Origin: Burkholderia stagnalis
GTDB taxonomy: Bacteria > Pseudomonadota > Gammaproteobacteria > Burkholderiales > Burkholderiaceae
NCBI RefSeq assembly: GCF_902830275.1
Contig: NZ_CADESW010000002.1
Span: 124,001 to 188,000, forward strand
Direction of reading: 5' to 3'
Length of the DNA stretch: 64,000 nt
A program made the position numbers and the translations under genes. Below, one piece after another: positions 54,695 to 62,776 of this stretch (position 1 is the stretch's first letter; the number at the start of each line of letters is the position of its first letter). The notes beneath the pieces were generated by a model, which was given only the letters and a program-made list of their open reading frames with translations, was not told where the DNA came from and ran no database searches.

Positions 54695-56593
54695 ATGATT
54701 GAAGACACAACCAATGAAATAGAACAACAATTAGTTGACTTATCCACTTATCTACGGCTTGCTATCAGAAAAGGATCGGCAAGCATCATCAGATCCCACC
54801 TTGAACCAGATCACAACAAGCACGCCGTTCTATGTAAGGCAGCAGAATACGGTCATTTGAATATCGTAAAGCTTCTTGTTGAAGAGTTTGACGCCAATAT
54901 CCGTGCTTATGGCGATTATGTTCTTGAAATCAGCATGATGAACGACCATGCAGATATTTATGGGTATTTCAATGAAATAGTTGGCAAGGAAGAGCAAGGG
55001 AACCAAGTCAATCCAGGTGACGAGCGTACTTTTGACTTTGACGAGGAAGATGAAGTACAAGAACTTCTTGAGCTTCTTGATGAGGAAGAGGAAGAAGAGG
55101 AAATCCAGCCTGAAGAGAAACAACAAGTTGATATTGACTGGAAGCGAGCACTATTGGATGCAATCCAAATCAACAGACATCCATTAGATGATTTAGCGGA
55201 CGATTCCAATGAGCTTGAGAAATCGTTTGCAACACTTGAAAAGATTGTTGAGATTTATCCAGAGGATGATGGCCTTTTCTATGTACAGTCCTACATGAAG
55301 ATTTTTGAGCCATTGACTCCCGACATGACAACAGAAGATGCCGAGGGAATTTGCGGTTTCTTCAAGACAAGACGAGATGCCCCACAGTTTGTCAGATCCC
55401 GCCTTAAACGATATTTGCAATCCATTGAACACAAAGATAACTATCCAATTATGGAGGAAAAGAGCAAGACTCTTCACTCCATCAATCTATCAAGACTTCA
55501 ACAGTTCAAATCTGACCATCCAGAATATTACAAATTAGCTGAGGAAATCATCTACTCTCACTATGAAAGAGAGCTTAATGGTGAAACCGTTCTTTATTTA
55601 GCAAGAGATGGGAAGCAACCAGACAACCCAAACAATGACATGGTGACTTGGTATGATGAAGCTTCATTAAGAAGACATCATAGAAATCTAGAAAGAGGAC
55701 CACATGTTCCATATATCGCCAAAATCTTACGAGCACCTTCTCAAAAGCCAAAAATCACCATCAAAGACGAGGCAATATTTGATGAGCTTCAAGAGAGCTT
55801 TCCCAATTTCAAAGAAGTCATTCGTTTCTACAAAGCTCAGTTTAGATTGCTTGAAGAGACGAACAAGTACCGTGTCGGACCCATTCTATTGCTTGGCTTA
55901 CCAGGTATCGGCAAATCTCTATTTGTCAAAAGACTTGCTGAGGCACTTAAGACCAACATGACCTATGTTGACATCTCATCTGCCACGACTGGACGGTTAT
56001 TAAGTGGGGCAAGTTCCACATGGAGCGATGCTAAGCAAGGCAAGATCGTTGAGGCTATGCTTGATAGCTCCACCGTCAATCCTATCGTTGTATTAGATGA
56101 ACTTGAAAAACCTGTCAGAGAAGATATTGATCCCAAAGCCCCTCTCTACCAGCTACTTGAAGAGAACACAGCTAAGGTTTTTTCTGACGAGTTCATAGAC
56201 CACCCAATCGATTGCTCAGGTGTTATCTACATTGCTTGCGCCAACGACCTTGAAGGCATTCCAGGACCATTATTAACCCGCTTTAAGATCTTTGATATTC
56301 CTAGCCCAACTAGAGAAGAAAGATCCTCGATTTGCAATAAGATCTACCAGGAAGCAACTGGAAACTCAACCTTATTCAATCCACACTTGAGCGACGATTT
56401 GACTGATAGGCTTATCGGCAAGTCTTTGAGAGAGGCAAAACACTACATCAATGATGCCGTTGCCAATGCGCTTCTTGAATACACAAAGGACGAGCTCAAG
56501 GAGATGAAACTTAACGGGGATGTGATCAAGGTTGAACCAAGACACATGAACCTACCAGTTTCACAAGAGAACAAGAAGAAATTTGGATTCTAA
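54695..56593 (+). CDS. Lon-like AAA+ ATPase with an ankyrin-like N-terminus
   Basis: A 632-residue protein. Residues 20-85 resemble ankyrin repeats (HAVLCKAAEYGHLNIVKLLV). A very acidic stretch follows (about 108-150), then an unrecognised domain, and from about 350 an AAA+ module: Walker A G-L-P-G-I-G-K-S at 401-408, Walker B IVVLDELEK at about 465, sensor region IYIACAND and arginine-finger region LLTRFKIFDIP. The region before Walker A (LQESFPNFKEVIRFYKAQ) is Lon-like, but there is no Lon protease domain. It is probably a remodelling ATPase that works on partners bound by its N-terminus. It lacks the K-I tail and ends FGF. Confidence 0.82.
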   Translation: MIEDTTNEIEQQLVDLSTYLRLAIRKGSASIIRSHLEPDHNKHAVLCKAAEYGHLNIVKLLVEEFDANIRAYGDYVLEISMMNDHADIYGYFNEIVGKEEQGNQVNPGDERTFDFDEEDEVQELLELLDEEEEEEEIQPEEKQQVDIDWKRALLDAIQINRHPLDDLADDSNELEKSFATLEKIVEIYPEDDGLFYVQSYMKIFEPLTPDMTTEDAEGICGFFKTRRDAPQFVRSRLKRYLQSIEHKDNYPIMEEKSKTLHSINLSRLQQFKSDHPEYYKLAEEIIYSHYERELNGETVLYLARDGKQPDNPNNDMVTWYDEASLRRHHRNLERGPHVPYIAKILRAPSQKPKITIKDEAIFDELQESFPNFKEVIRFYKAQFRLLEETNKYRVGPILLLGLPGIGKSLFVKRLAEALKTNMTYVDISSATTGRLLSGASSTWSDAKQGKIVEAMLDSSTVNPIVVLDELEKPVREDIDPKAPLYQLLEENTAKVFSDEFIDHPIDCSGVIYIACANDLEGIPGPLLTRFKIFDIPSPTREERSSICNKIYQEATGNSTLFNPHLSDDLTDRLIGKSLREAKHYINDAVANALLEYTKDELKEMKLNGDVIKVEPRHMNLPVSQENKKKFGF

Positions 56594-56615
56594 ATAACTA
56601 TAAAGGAGAAATGAT

Positions 56616-56888
56616 ATGGACTGGAACCGATTTTTATTGATTGCCGCAAACAATGGAAACTTAGCAATGGTGGATGAAGCTATTTTGCGGGGAGCTGATA
56701 TTCACACTCATGATGATGGTCCATTAGGGGTTGCTTGCCACAAAGGACACTTTGAAGTTGTCGTATATCTAGTCGAGAATGGAGCCAACGTACATGCTGA
56801 TAATTATGATGCTTTAATGGCAGCTTATTATGCTGGACATTTCAGAATAGTGAACTATCTTATTAAGCAAGGAATAACGATTCATTGA
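56616..56888 (+). CDS. Small ankyrin-repeat protein
   Basis: A 90-residue protein almost entirely of two and a half ankyrin repeats (LLIAANNGNLAMVDEAILRG; LGVACHKGHFEVVVYLVENG; LMAAYYAGHFRIVNYLIKQG). It follows the AAA+ gene by 22 bases (AAAGGAGAAATGAT before the ATG) and may be its partner or adaptor. Confidence 0.82.
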   Translation: MDWNRFLLIAANNGNLAMVDEAILRGADIHTHDDGPLGVACHKGHFEVVVYLVENGANVHADNYDALMAAYYAGHFRIVNYLIKQGITIH

Positions 56889-56910
56889 TTCATTGATGCA
56901 TAAACAAAAA

Positions 56911-56932
56911 AAGACCCGCTAGGGGTCTTTCT
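56911..56932 (+). terminator. Rho-independent terminator
   Basis: AAGACCC-GCTAG-GGGTCTT followed by TCTTC, preceded by an A-run. Confidence 0.85.
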
Positions 56933-57006
56933 TCATGCCGTAAGAATGTTAATCACACAGATTGACTCAGCACGGAGCTAAATGCTCTATGTTGTTGACG
57001 ATAACC

Positions 57007-57249
57007 CTAGCTGTTGTCGTCAAGATGCTTGAAAAACTCTGACGGCTTCATTTGAAGCGCAACAATAATTTTGAGGATGTTGATGAGGGCTAGATTGTGT
57101 TCCCCTCTTTCAATACCCCCCATGTAGCTGCGATCAATACCACAGAGATCTCCGAAGGTTTCTTGCGAGTAGCCACGTTCTTTTCGAAGACGGCGAACAG
57201 TGGCACCGAACGACACGAGAGCTGGGTTTTTTCCATTGCCTTGAACCAT
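57007..57249 (-). CDS. XRE-family HTH regulator
   Basis: An 80-residue protein (92 if started at 57285) with a Cro/C1-type HTH: FGATVRRLRKERGYSQETFG, then LCGIDRSYMGGIERGEHN. Neither start has a clear ribosome site. It is more GC-rich than its neighbours and faces a divergent exported-protein gene, with a direct repeat between them. Confidence 0.8.
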   Translation of the reverse strand: MVQGNGKNPALVSFGATVRRLRKERGYSQETFGDLCGIDRSYMGGIERGEHNLALINILKIIVALQMKPSEFFKHLDDNS

Positions 57250-57284
57250 GCACCCATACTGGCCCGTTGATGCACATAGCACCA

Positions 57285-57312
57285 CGGGATATGATTAGCA
57301 TTGCGGGATATG
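57285..57312. promoter_or_regulatory. Direct repeat between the XRE gene and the exported-protein gene
   Basis: CGGGATATG at 57285-57293 and 57304-57312, 19 bases apart, followed in both by [AG]TT. A candidate operator for the XRE protein in the region before both divergent genes. Confidence 0.5.
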
Positions 57313-57401
57313 GTTCCCATTTTGGGTCCACCCAATCCCACATTAGCGCGACCTGGCACGAACTCAAGCCAGGTTGACCATCCCTTGCATTTGGAGACCC
57401 A

Positions 57402-58286
57402 ATGGCACCCTCAAAGCTCTTCGCAACCGTGGCCGCTGCACTGTCGCTCACGGTTTGCACCTCAGCCCTTGCCGACAGCACCGGCATTGCCCGCCGTTCC
57501 TCAGAAGGCCGAGTCTACGAGACCACCTTCGATATGACTTCCCAATTTAAAGATGGGGACGCCACCTACAACACATGGCGAGACTTTTACTGGTCTAAAG
57601 CCAAGAAGGATTACCAAGGACTAGCAGAAGATTTTTCTGTTGAATACAACAAAGATTCAAACGCTTTCGGCAAGCAAGACCTTCTCAAAACACTCACACC
57701 GAAACTTGATGCCTCATACAACGCCGCACAACGCATCAAGAATGTATCAATCAAGACGCCTTTTATTGCCAGTGTAAAAGGCTATCAACCGGGTAAAGGT
57801 TTTGCCGTCTATGCCTCAGTGAACAAAACAAACTTCATCGACAAATACCGCAATCTTGGATACGGCAGCGGTCGATATTATCTTGTCTTGCTCAATCCAA
57901 GCTTCAAGACAAGCGGCTTCAATCAAGCCACCGATTACTTCTTCAATCCAGACGAGCAAACAGCACGCAAGCTTGAAGGCTATCTATCGGCTCATCGAAA
58001 AAATGCCAATGATCTTGTTCTTATGAATATCCAAGTCAACGGCTATGTTCTCTACACGGAATCGCAAGGCAATGATCGATACACCGTGATAGCTCCCGAC
58101 TCCATTACCTTGCTTGGCAAGAACCGAGAACCCATTGTCACCATTGAAAGCAAGTACATGGATAAGACCGTTCTCATTCAGAACGACATGGATGGTGATC
58201 CGACGATTCGGGAACTTTTCAAGAAAATCAAGAAAGCTTTCGGAGTCAAAGATGCTCCTAAAACCGGCGGCGTTTACTTGAGTTAA
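57402..58286 (+). CDS. Exported protein of unknown function
   Basis: A 294-residue protein with a signal peptide cleaved after TSALA (about residue 24). The mature domain is mixed alpha/beta with no motif I recognise (YQPGKGFAVYASVNKTNFID, RYYLVLLNPSFKTS). No membrane anchor. TTTGGAGACCCA precedes the ATG. Its first 100 bases are clearly more GC-rich than the rest. It is followed by a lipoprotein gene 25 bases on, so the two form a surface-protein operon. Confidence 0.75.
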   Translation: MAPSKLFATVAAALSLTVCTSALADSTGIARRSSEGRVYETTFDMTSQFKDGDATYNTWRDFYWSKAKKDYQGLAEDFSVEYNKDSNAFGKQDLLKTLTPKLDASYNAAQRIKNVSIKTPFIASVKGYQPGKGFAVYASVNKTNFIDKYRNLGYGSGRYYLVLLNPSFKTSGFNQATDYFFNPDEQTARKLEGYLSAHRKNANDLVLMNIQVNGYVLYTESQGNDRYTVIAPDSITLLGKNREPIVTIESKYMDKTVLIQNDMDGDPTIRELFKKIKKAFGVKDAPKTGGVYLS

Positions 58287-58311
58287 ACAATCAATCAACA
58301 AGGGGAAATAA

Positions 58312-59457
58312 ATGAAAAAAACAGCACTGACCACGGCTACCATTCTGACTATGGTTCTTGCGGGTTGTGGTGGAGGTGGAGGCAGCGATAACAACTCGCA
58401 GACCGGCACCCAACCCTCACAACCTCAAATCAGCACCACCCAAGCGAATTCTCAAGCCACTGCCTCAGCTCTTGGGGCGACCACTATCAGTACAGACGAC
58501 AGCAAGGAGGTCTTCGATCTGGCGGCCGATATCGGAGATACATGGCGACTGACGGTAGACACCAAGAACGGCAACTATCAAGTAGTGCCCAACAACTCTC
58601 AATATGGAGTTGCCACCGAATCGGGAACACTGACCCGCACGGTTTTGGGCAATTTCGTCAACTACACCCTTGCTGGGAAAATCAGCCTCTATCAAGACCT
58701 TCAAACAAAAACGATATCGGGGACTATGACCGTTGGAAGCAAATCAGCTTCCGTTGCTGGGTCTCCCTATCAAGTCAGCACAATGACCGCTCTCGCTGGC
58801 ACCTATGACTTCCTTGGCACCACACGAGACCCGCAAGGAGGCACCCCAGCAACATTCCTTGGTGGACAGCTCCAAATCAACAGCGATGGAGCAACGGGAA
58901 CCTACTGCCTTGCTGGCACGGTTTCCAGCTCGGGATGCAATCAGATTGACCCAGCCAAGCCCACCGAGAAGCACAGCCTCACACTGAGCAAGGACACGAG
59001 CAGCGGCATCATTACCATGAAGCTTGACGGCGCCGTTTTCGGCAATGTCTTCGTGCAAGCTGGTGATCGAGGTCCCGTGCTGGTTGTCGACCACTATGCA
59101 ACCGTTGCCCCTCTGACAGTTGGCAACCTCTATGCCGTGAAAGCTCAACCACTTCAAGGCAACGAGTTTGACGGCTCTTGGCTTTGCTCTTATTTCGGCA
59201 ACCTTGTAGGCACCCTCAAGAACAGCGGAACCACCATCAACGTCACCCAAGGCACTTCTTCTTGGCAAGAAACACTCACCCTGAATCAAGTCAATGGTGC
59301 AAGTGCAATGTATGGCTTTACGGGCATGGCAACCTCAACCAAGAACGGCGAAAACCAAATCACTAGCGGAGTTCTTGTGTTGCCTCTTTCGGCAAGTTTG
59401 GCAGTGATCGAGAACGACGGACAACATGCCATTTCGGTTTGCACCCGCATGAACTGA
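58312..59457 (+). CDS. Large surface lipoprotein of unknown function
   Basis: A 381-residue lipoprotein: signal with lipobox MVLAGC, then a glycine run and a Ser/Thr/Gln-rich linker (about residues 20-55), then a beta-rich domain with repeating glycine- and threonine-rich segments (GTMTVGSKSASVAGSP, GTYDFLGTTRDP). It may sit on the outer membrane and reach outward. Family not recognised. AAGGGGAAATAA precedes the ATG. Confidence 0.78.
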   Translation: MKKTALTTATILTMVLAGCGGGGGSDNNSQTGTQPSQPQISTTQANSQATASALGATTISTDDSKEVFDLAADIGDTWRLTVDTKNGNYQVVPNNSQYGVATESGTLTRTVLGNFVNYTLAGKISLYQDLQTKTISGTMTVGSKSASVAGSPYQVSTMTALAGTYDFLGTTRDPQGGTPATFLGGQLQINSDGATGTYCLAGTVSSSGCNQIDPAKPTEKHSLTLSKDTSSGIITMKLDGAVFGNVFVQAGDRGPVLVVDHYATVAPLTVGNLYAVKAQPLQGNEFDGSWLCSYFGNLVGTLKNSGTTINVTQGTSSWQETLTLNQVNGASAMYGFTGMATSTKNGENQITSGVLVLPLSASLAVIENDGQHAISVCTRMN

Positions 59458-59473
59458 TTCACTACAACGCCCA

Positions 59474-59503
59474 TAAAAGCCCCTTAAAGGGGCTTTTTTA
59501 TTG
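59474..59503 (+). terminator. Rho-independent terminator
   Basis: AAAAGCCCCTT and AAGGGGCTTTTTT pair around a short loop. Confidence 0.92.
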
Positions 59504-59529
59504 TCTGGACGAGTCGCCCTTCATCTTCA

Positions 59530-59590
59530 AGAAGCATACGCTTCATTGCGGTCAAGCCGCTGTCAAAGTCTTCCACCCTACGGGCTTTCT
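59530..59590 (+). ncRNA. Three-hairpin intergenic repeat, copy C
   Basis: Hairpins GAAGC-ATAC-GCTTC, GCGG-TCAAG-CCGC and CCC-TAC-GGG. The linker is shorter (TGTCAAAGTCTTCCA) and stem 3 has changed both sides together. Lies between a terminator and a common-type promoter, like copies A and B. Confidence 0.55.
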
Positions 59591-59625
59591 CATTTAAGAA
59601 GCTCAACCCACTTGAGCCATCATCC

Positions 59626-59683
59626 TACCGTTTATCTTAAAGTTAGCCATCTAAGTTGACATATTCCTTTTGTTTGTTAAATT
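59626..59683 (+). promoter_or_regulatory. Common-type promoter (copy 6 of 7)
   Basis: TTGACA (59656-59661), spacer TATTCCTTTTGTTTGT, TAAATT (59678-59683). The upstream element ACCGTTTATCTTAAAGTTA is at about 59627-59645. Confidence 0.75.
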
Positions 59684-59710
59684 AGGTATATAACAACAAG
59701 GATATATATT

Positions 59711-59833
59711 ATGAACACAAACAAAGAAATTATCGCAGAAGGAATGTCATTAAAAGAGAAAGTTATATTGGCTTTATATTTCAGCCCAGCCGTATATGGC
59801 ATCGTCGGTTTGGCATTAGGCTGGTTTAACTAA
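59711..59833 (+). CDS. 40-residue membrane peptide
   Basis: MNTNKEIIAEGMSLKEKVIL followed by a hydrophobic segment ending GLALGWFN. A short amphipathic part and one membrane helix; driven by its own common-type promoter and closed by a terminator. CAAGGATATATATT precedes the ATG. It could be a small regulatory or toxin-like peptide; nothing identifies it. Confidence 0.55.
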   Translation: MNTNKEIIAEGMSLKEKVILALYFSPAVYGIVGLALGWFN

Positions 59834-59849
59834 AAACAGACCAAACAAC

Positions 59850-59873
59850 AAGGCTCCCGAGTGGAGCTTTTTT
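59850..59873 (+). terminator. Rho-independent terminator
   Basis: GGCTCC-CGAGT-GGAGC followed by TTTTTTG. Confidence 0.88.
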
Positions 59874-59906
59874 GTTGCCCGACAGCCCCAGCCTTCTATC
59901 TTGAAG

Positions 59907-59976
59907 TTTACCGCTTATCTTAAAGTTACCTCAAAATCATCCATAAAGTTGACAAGTTCTTTTTATTTGTTAAATT
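59907..59976 (+). promoter_or_regulatory. Common-type promoter (copy 7 of 7)
   Basis: TTGACA (59949-59954), spacer AGTTCTTTTTATTTGT, TAAATT (59971-59976). The upstream element ACCGCTTATCTTAAAGTTA is at about 59909-59927. Confidence 0.75.
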
Positions 59977-60004
59977 AAAAATATAACCAACAAGGATATT
60001 TAAC

Positions 60005-60256
60005 ATGACTACAAAAACAGAAATAAAAGAAGCCTTAATCACATTAGCCAAAGTATGGGGAATAAAAAACCACTCCATCGAATCAGCGGACAACACTTTC
60101 ACCTTGATCGACAAGGCAAGTGGAACAGTGGCTAAAAAATATATTGGCAACAAAGATGAAGTCTACGAAGCAATCAATGATGACATCCATGAGATTGTTT
60201 GGACCGACCAATTTGAAGACTATAACCCAGCTCTTGATGCAGTAAAAGAATACTAA
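60005..60256 (+). CDS. Small unknown protein
   Basis: 83 residues, acidic C-terminal half, no family recognised. CAAGGATATTTAAC precedes the ATG. First gene of the last unit in the window (60005-63946). Confidence 0.62.
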   Translation: MTTKTEIKEALITLAKVWGIKNHSIESADNTFTLIDKASGTVAKKYIGNKDEVYEAINDDIHEIVWTDQFEDYNPALDAVKEY

Positions 60257-60283
60257 GCAACCGACAACACAAGGAGACTAAAA

Positions 60284-60574
60284 ATGACAACTATCACGAT
60301 CATCAACAACTTAGATAAGCATGTTTTCAACTCACATAAACGCACAACCGTTCACTTCAATGTTTGGAAAGAAGATGGAAGTGTCTTATATAAAAATGCC
60401 AGCTTCTTCGGGCATCTATCAAAAGCAACATGCCACAAAATCATCTCAACTCACTATCTTTCAGACGAAGAGTATTTTGAAGAGTACAAGGAAACTCGCA
60501 AATCTGGGATCTCTTGGGCTTATGAGAAGTTTGGAGATGAATACGGCTATTTTGTTGGGGACTTTGAAGAATAA
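60284..60574 (+). CDS. Small unknown protein
   Basis: 96 residues, alpha/beta, rich in aromatic residues, no family recognised. CAAGGAGACTAAAA precedes the ATG. Confidence 0.64.
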   Translation: MTTITIINNLDKHVFNSHKRTTVHFNVWKEDGSVLYKNASFFGHLSKATCHKIISTHYLSDEEYFEEYKETRKSGISWAYEKFGDEYGYFVGDFEE

Positions 60575-60575
60575 G

Positions 60576-60616
60576 AACAACCAAGACTAGCCCCAATCAA
60601 GGGGCTCTACAACAAC
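60576..60616 (+). promoter_or_regulatory. Operon-internal hairpin element, copy 3
   Basis: AACAACCAAGACTAGCCCC-AATCAA-GGGGCTCTACAAC; TAGCCCC pairs with GGGGCT. Same frame as copies at 47107 and 47442 (A-A-G-x-CTAG ... CTACA). Confidence 0.5.
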
Positions 60617-60634
60617 ACACAACAAGGAGGAAAC

Positions 60635-61054
60635 ATGAAAAACAAACAAAATCAAATAAACACGGGCGCTGAGAAGTATCGATTCTCGGAAGAAGAGCTT
60701 GCCGCGTTTATCAGTCAATTGAAAAACATGGACACAAGAGCCAAGACCATCAATCAGTTGAAGGAGCTTATTTCTTACCCAAAAACAAAAAGCTCTCTTA
60801 ATAAGCTACTTCGCAAGCACAAAATTCCTTTCGCTGATAGTCGTTGTGTTGATACCCGTGGTCACATAGCAAGACCAGGCAGCACACATCACAAGCTTCT
60901 CAATTTGAAAGTGGACATAAGCAATATGACCCTTGAAGAGCTACACAAGCATATTAACTGTAAAGCAAGTGTTCGCTCGCTGAGAGTCATTTGTCATCGC
61001 CACAAGATTCAATACAAGAAACTTAGCAACAACAAAGGACACAATCATGTTTGA
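60635..61054 (+). CDS. Protein with two copies of the HTH-like module
   Basis: A 139-residue protein made of two copies of the module seen many times in the next large genes: residues 25-68 (LKNMDTRAKTINQLKELI ... LLRKHKIPF) and 86-132 (LKVDISNMTLEELHKHIN ... HRHKIQYKKL). The ending is GHNHV. CAAGGAGGAAAC precedes the ATG. Confidence 0.72.
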   Translation: MKNKQNQINTGAEKYRFSEEELAAFISQLKNMDTRAKTINQLKELISYPKTKSSLNKLLRKHKIPFADSRCVDTRGHIARPGSTHHKLLNLKVDISNMTLEELHKHINCKASVRSLRVICHRHKIQYKKLSNNKGHNHV

Positions 61055-61436
61055 TTTATTTGAGACAAGCCTAACCCCAGCTCAGAAGAGACGAGCAGCA
61101 GCCCAAATTCAGGCTCAACGCGAAGACCAGGCACAAGCTGAGCAGAAACGCCAGAAAGACCTTGAGGAAGTGACATCCACATTTGAGATGCCATTGCTAC
61201 TCAAGGCGGCCGAGCTCGCTGGATGGAAGCCAACCAACCAGGAGGACGGGATGAGAAAACAAGCTGAGGCAGCAACCCTTTTCTTGATGTCACTTGCTAC
61301 CGAGAGCAAGCAAAAATCTTGCTTTGAATTTATCACTCAACTCATAGCAATGGATGCCATGAATAGCAGCTACAACCCAGAACCAGAAGAAAAGAAAAGA
61401 CCTAGTCCTTTCTTCACAAGAAAACTAACAATATAG
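61047..61436 (+). CDS. Unknown helical protein
   Basis: 129 residues: an N-terminal glutamine- and charge-rich coiled coil (AAAQIQAQREDQAQAEQKRQ), a helical C-terminal part and the ending FFTRKLTI, which is close to the element's basic tails. Overlaps the preceding gene by 8 bases. Confidence 0.66.
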   Translation: MFDLFETSLTPAQKRRAAAQIQAQREDQAQAEQKRQKDLEEVTSTFEMPLLLKAAELAGWKPTNQEDGMRKQAEAATLFLMSLATESKQKSCFEFITQLIAMDAMNSSYNPEPEEKKRPSPFFTRKLTI

Positions 61437-61444
61437 GAGACACT

Positions 61445-62743
61445 ATGACAAAAGAAGAAAAAAAATCGTTACTAGAAAAAATATTGAGCTTGAACACCTC
61501 AGACATGACAGCAAAAGAAATCAAAGAGGCTGTTGGCTATCAAGCAGCACACAATGCCTTAATGATTCTTCTCAACAAAGAAGGTGTTCCATTTAAGCGG
61601 GCAAGTTCATCACATAAAATTGCAGCTTCAACCATAAACAAGATACATCAAGCAATCGCTGAGCTTAAGGCACTTGGAACAAAAACGAATACGGCAAACG
61701 TTGGCAAGCATTTAGGAATCAGCCGCCAACGCGTTGACCAGGTCTTAAAAGCACATGGTAATTTTTCCATCTTGGACAGCTATCAACAGAGAGAGCAAAG
61801 ACCGCTTATAGCAGAAGCTTTAAAATCCTTTGATACTGCCAATTTGACGCTTGACGAAGTTTACAATCTGCCAATCGCTGAGCTAAAAAAATTAAATCGC
61901 ACGGGTTTTGGTCAATTTCTTATAGACAATAAAATTCCTCATTCCTCTACTATAGAAGAGCGACTATCCAGAATCGACACAAGCAAATATACGGCTCAAG
62001 AGCTATGCAAAATGATAGACAGAGATTTTAGAGCAACAAGGGACATTCTCTACAGAAACAAGATACCCTTTAAGAGTGGAGTGAGAAATCGAGAGAAAAT
62101 GGCAGCTCTTCTTGAAAGATTGAGGGAAATTGATAGTACCCAATACACATCACGAGAACTTTACGAGATATTTGGTGGAAAGGAAACATTGACAAATTTT
62201 CGCAGAATTCTCTCAGATCATAAAGTTCCATACAAGAAGATTCAAGGGAAGTATGATGGAAAAAGAACGCGCCAAATCTTGCTACAAAAGCTAAGCGAGC
62301 TTGAAACTCAAAATTATTCCATTTCGCAATTAGCCACAATGATTGGCACAACCCGTCAAACACTAGCCCCTCTTGTCGCTGAGCATAACATTCCAACCTA
62401 TAAAGACCGTCGCTCAAAAGATGAGATGGCTCCAATATGGGAAAAGCTTCGTTCAGTTGACACTTCTCAATACACCGCAGAAGAGTTGCTTGCTTTGCTT
62501 GATAACAATGTTCGCCTCAGTGTTATGTTGAAACACCTTGCCAAAAACGGGATGAAATACAAGAAGAAACAGCGAATAAGCAAGTTCGACAAGCTATTGA
62601 AGGTCGATACAAGTCAATACACAGTTCAAGAGTTACAGAGCATGGCTGGCGAAGACTCAAATCAATTGCGCAAATATTTAGCAAAGCACAAACTTTCATA
62701 TAAGAAGGTTAAAACAGGATCAGGATCTAAGCCAAAAAACTAA
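61445..62743 (+). CDS. Seven-module HTH-repeat protein
   Basis: A 432-residue basic protein. One KfrA-like HTH lies at about residues 60-103 (KIHQAIAELKALGTKTNTAN, VGKHLGISRQRVDQVLKAHG). Around it are seven copies of a 45-55 residue module: helix, D-T-S-x-Y-T-x-x-E-L, helix with L-x-x-[IL]-L, then K-I-P-[YF]-K-K (examples RIDTSKYTAQELCKMI ... RNKIPFKS; KVDTSQYTVQELQSMA ... KHKLSYKK). The pattern is that of a small HTH with a basic end. Probably a multivalent DNA- or RNA-binding protein; function unknown. TAGGAGACACT precedes the ATG. Confidence 0.8.
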   Translation: MTKEEKKSLLEKILSLNTSDMTAKEIKEAVGYQAAHNALMILLNKEGVPFKRASSSHKIAASTINKIHQAIAELKALGTKTNTANVGKHLGISRQRVDQVLKAHGNFSILDSYQQREQRPLIAEALKSFDTANLTLDEVYNLPIAELKKLNRTGFGQFLIDNKIPHSSTIEERLSRIDTSKYTAQELCKMIDRDFRATRDILYRNKIPFKSGVRNREKMAALLERLREIDSTQYTSRELYEIFGGKETLTNFRRILSDHKVPYKKIQGKYDGKRTRQILLQKLSELETQNYSISQLATMIGTTRQTLAPLVAEHNIPTYKDRRSKDEMAPIWEKLRSVDTSQYTAEELLALLDNNVRLSVMLKHLAKNGMKYKKKQRISKFDKLLKVDTSQYTVQELQSMAGEDSNQLRKYLAKHKLSYKKVKTGSGSKPKN

Positions 62744-62776
62744 CAAGCAATCAAACAACAACTACAAGGAGACAGA

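Noticed and set aside
46380-59600. CRISPR array or retron explanation for the intergenic repeats
   Set aside because: The repeats are three dispersed copies without regular spacers, and no cas gene or reverse transcriptase is present.
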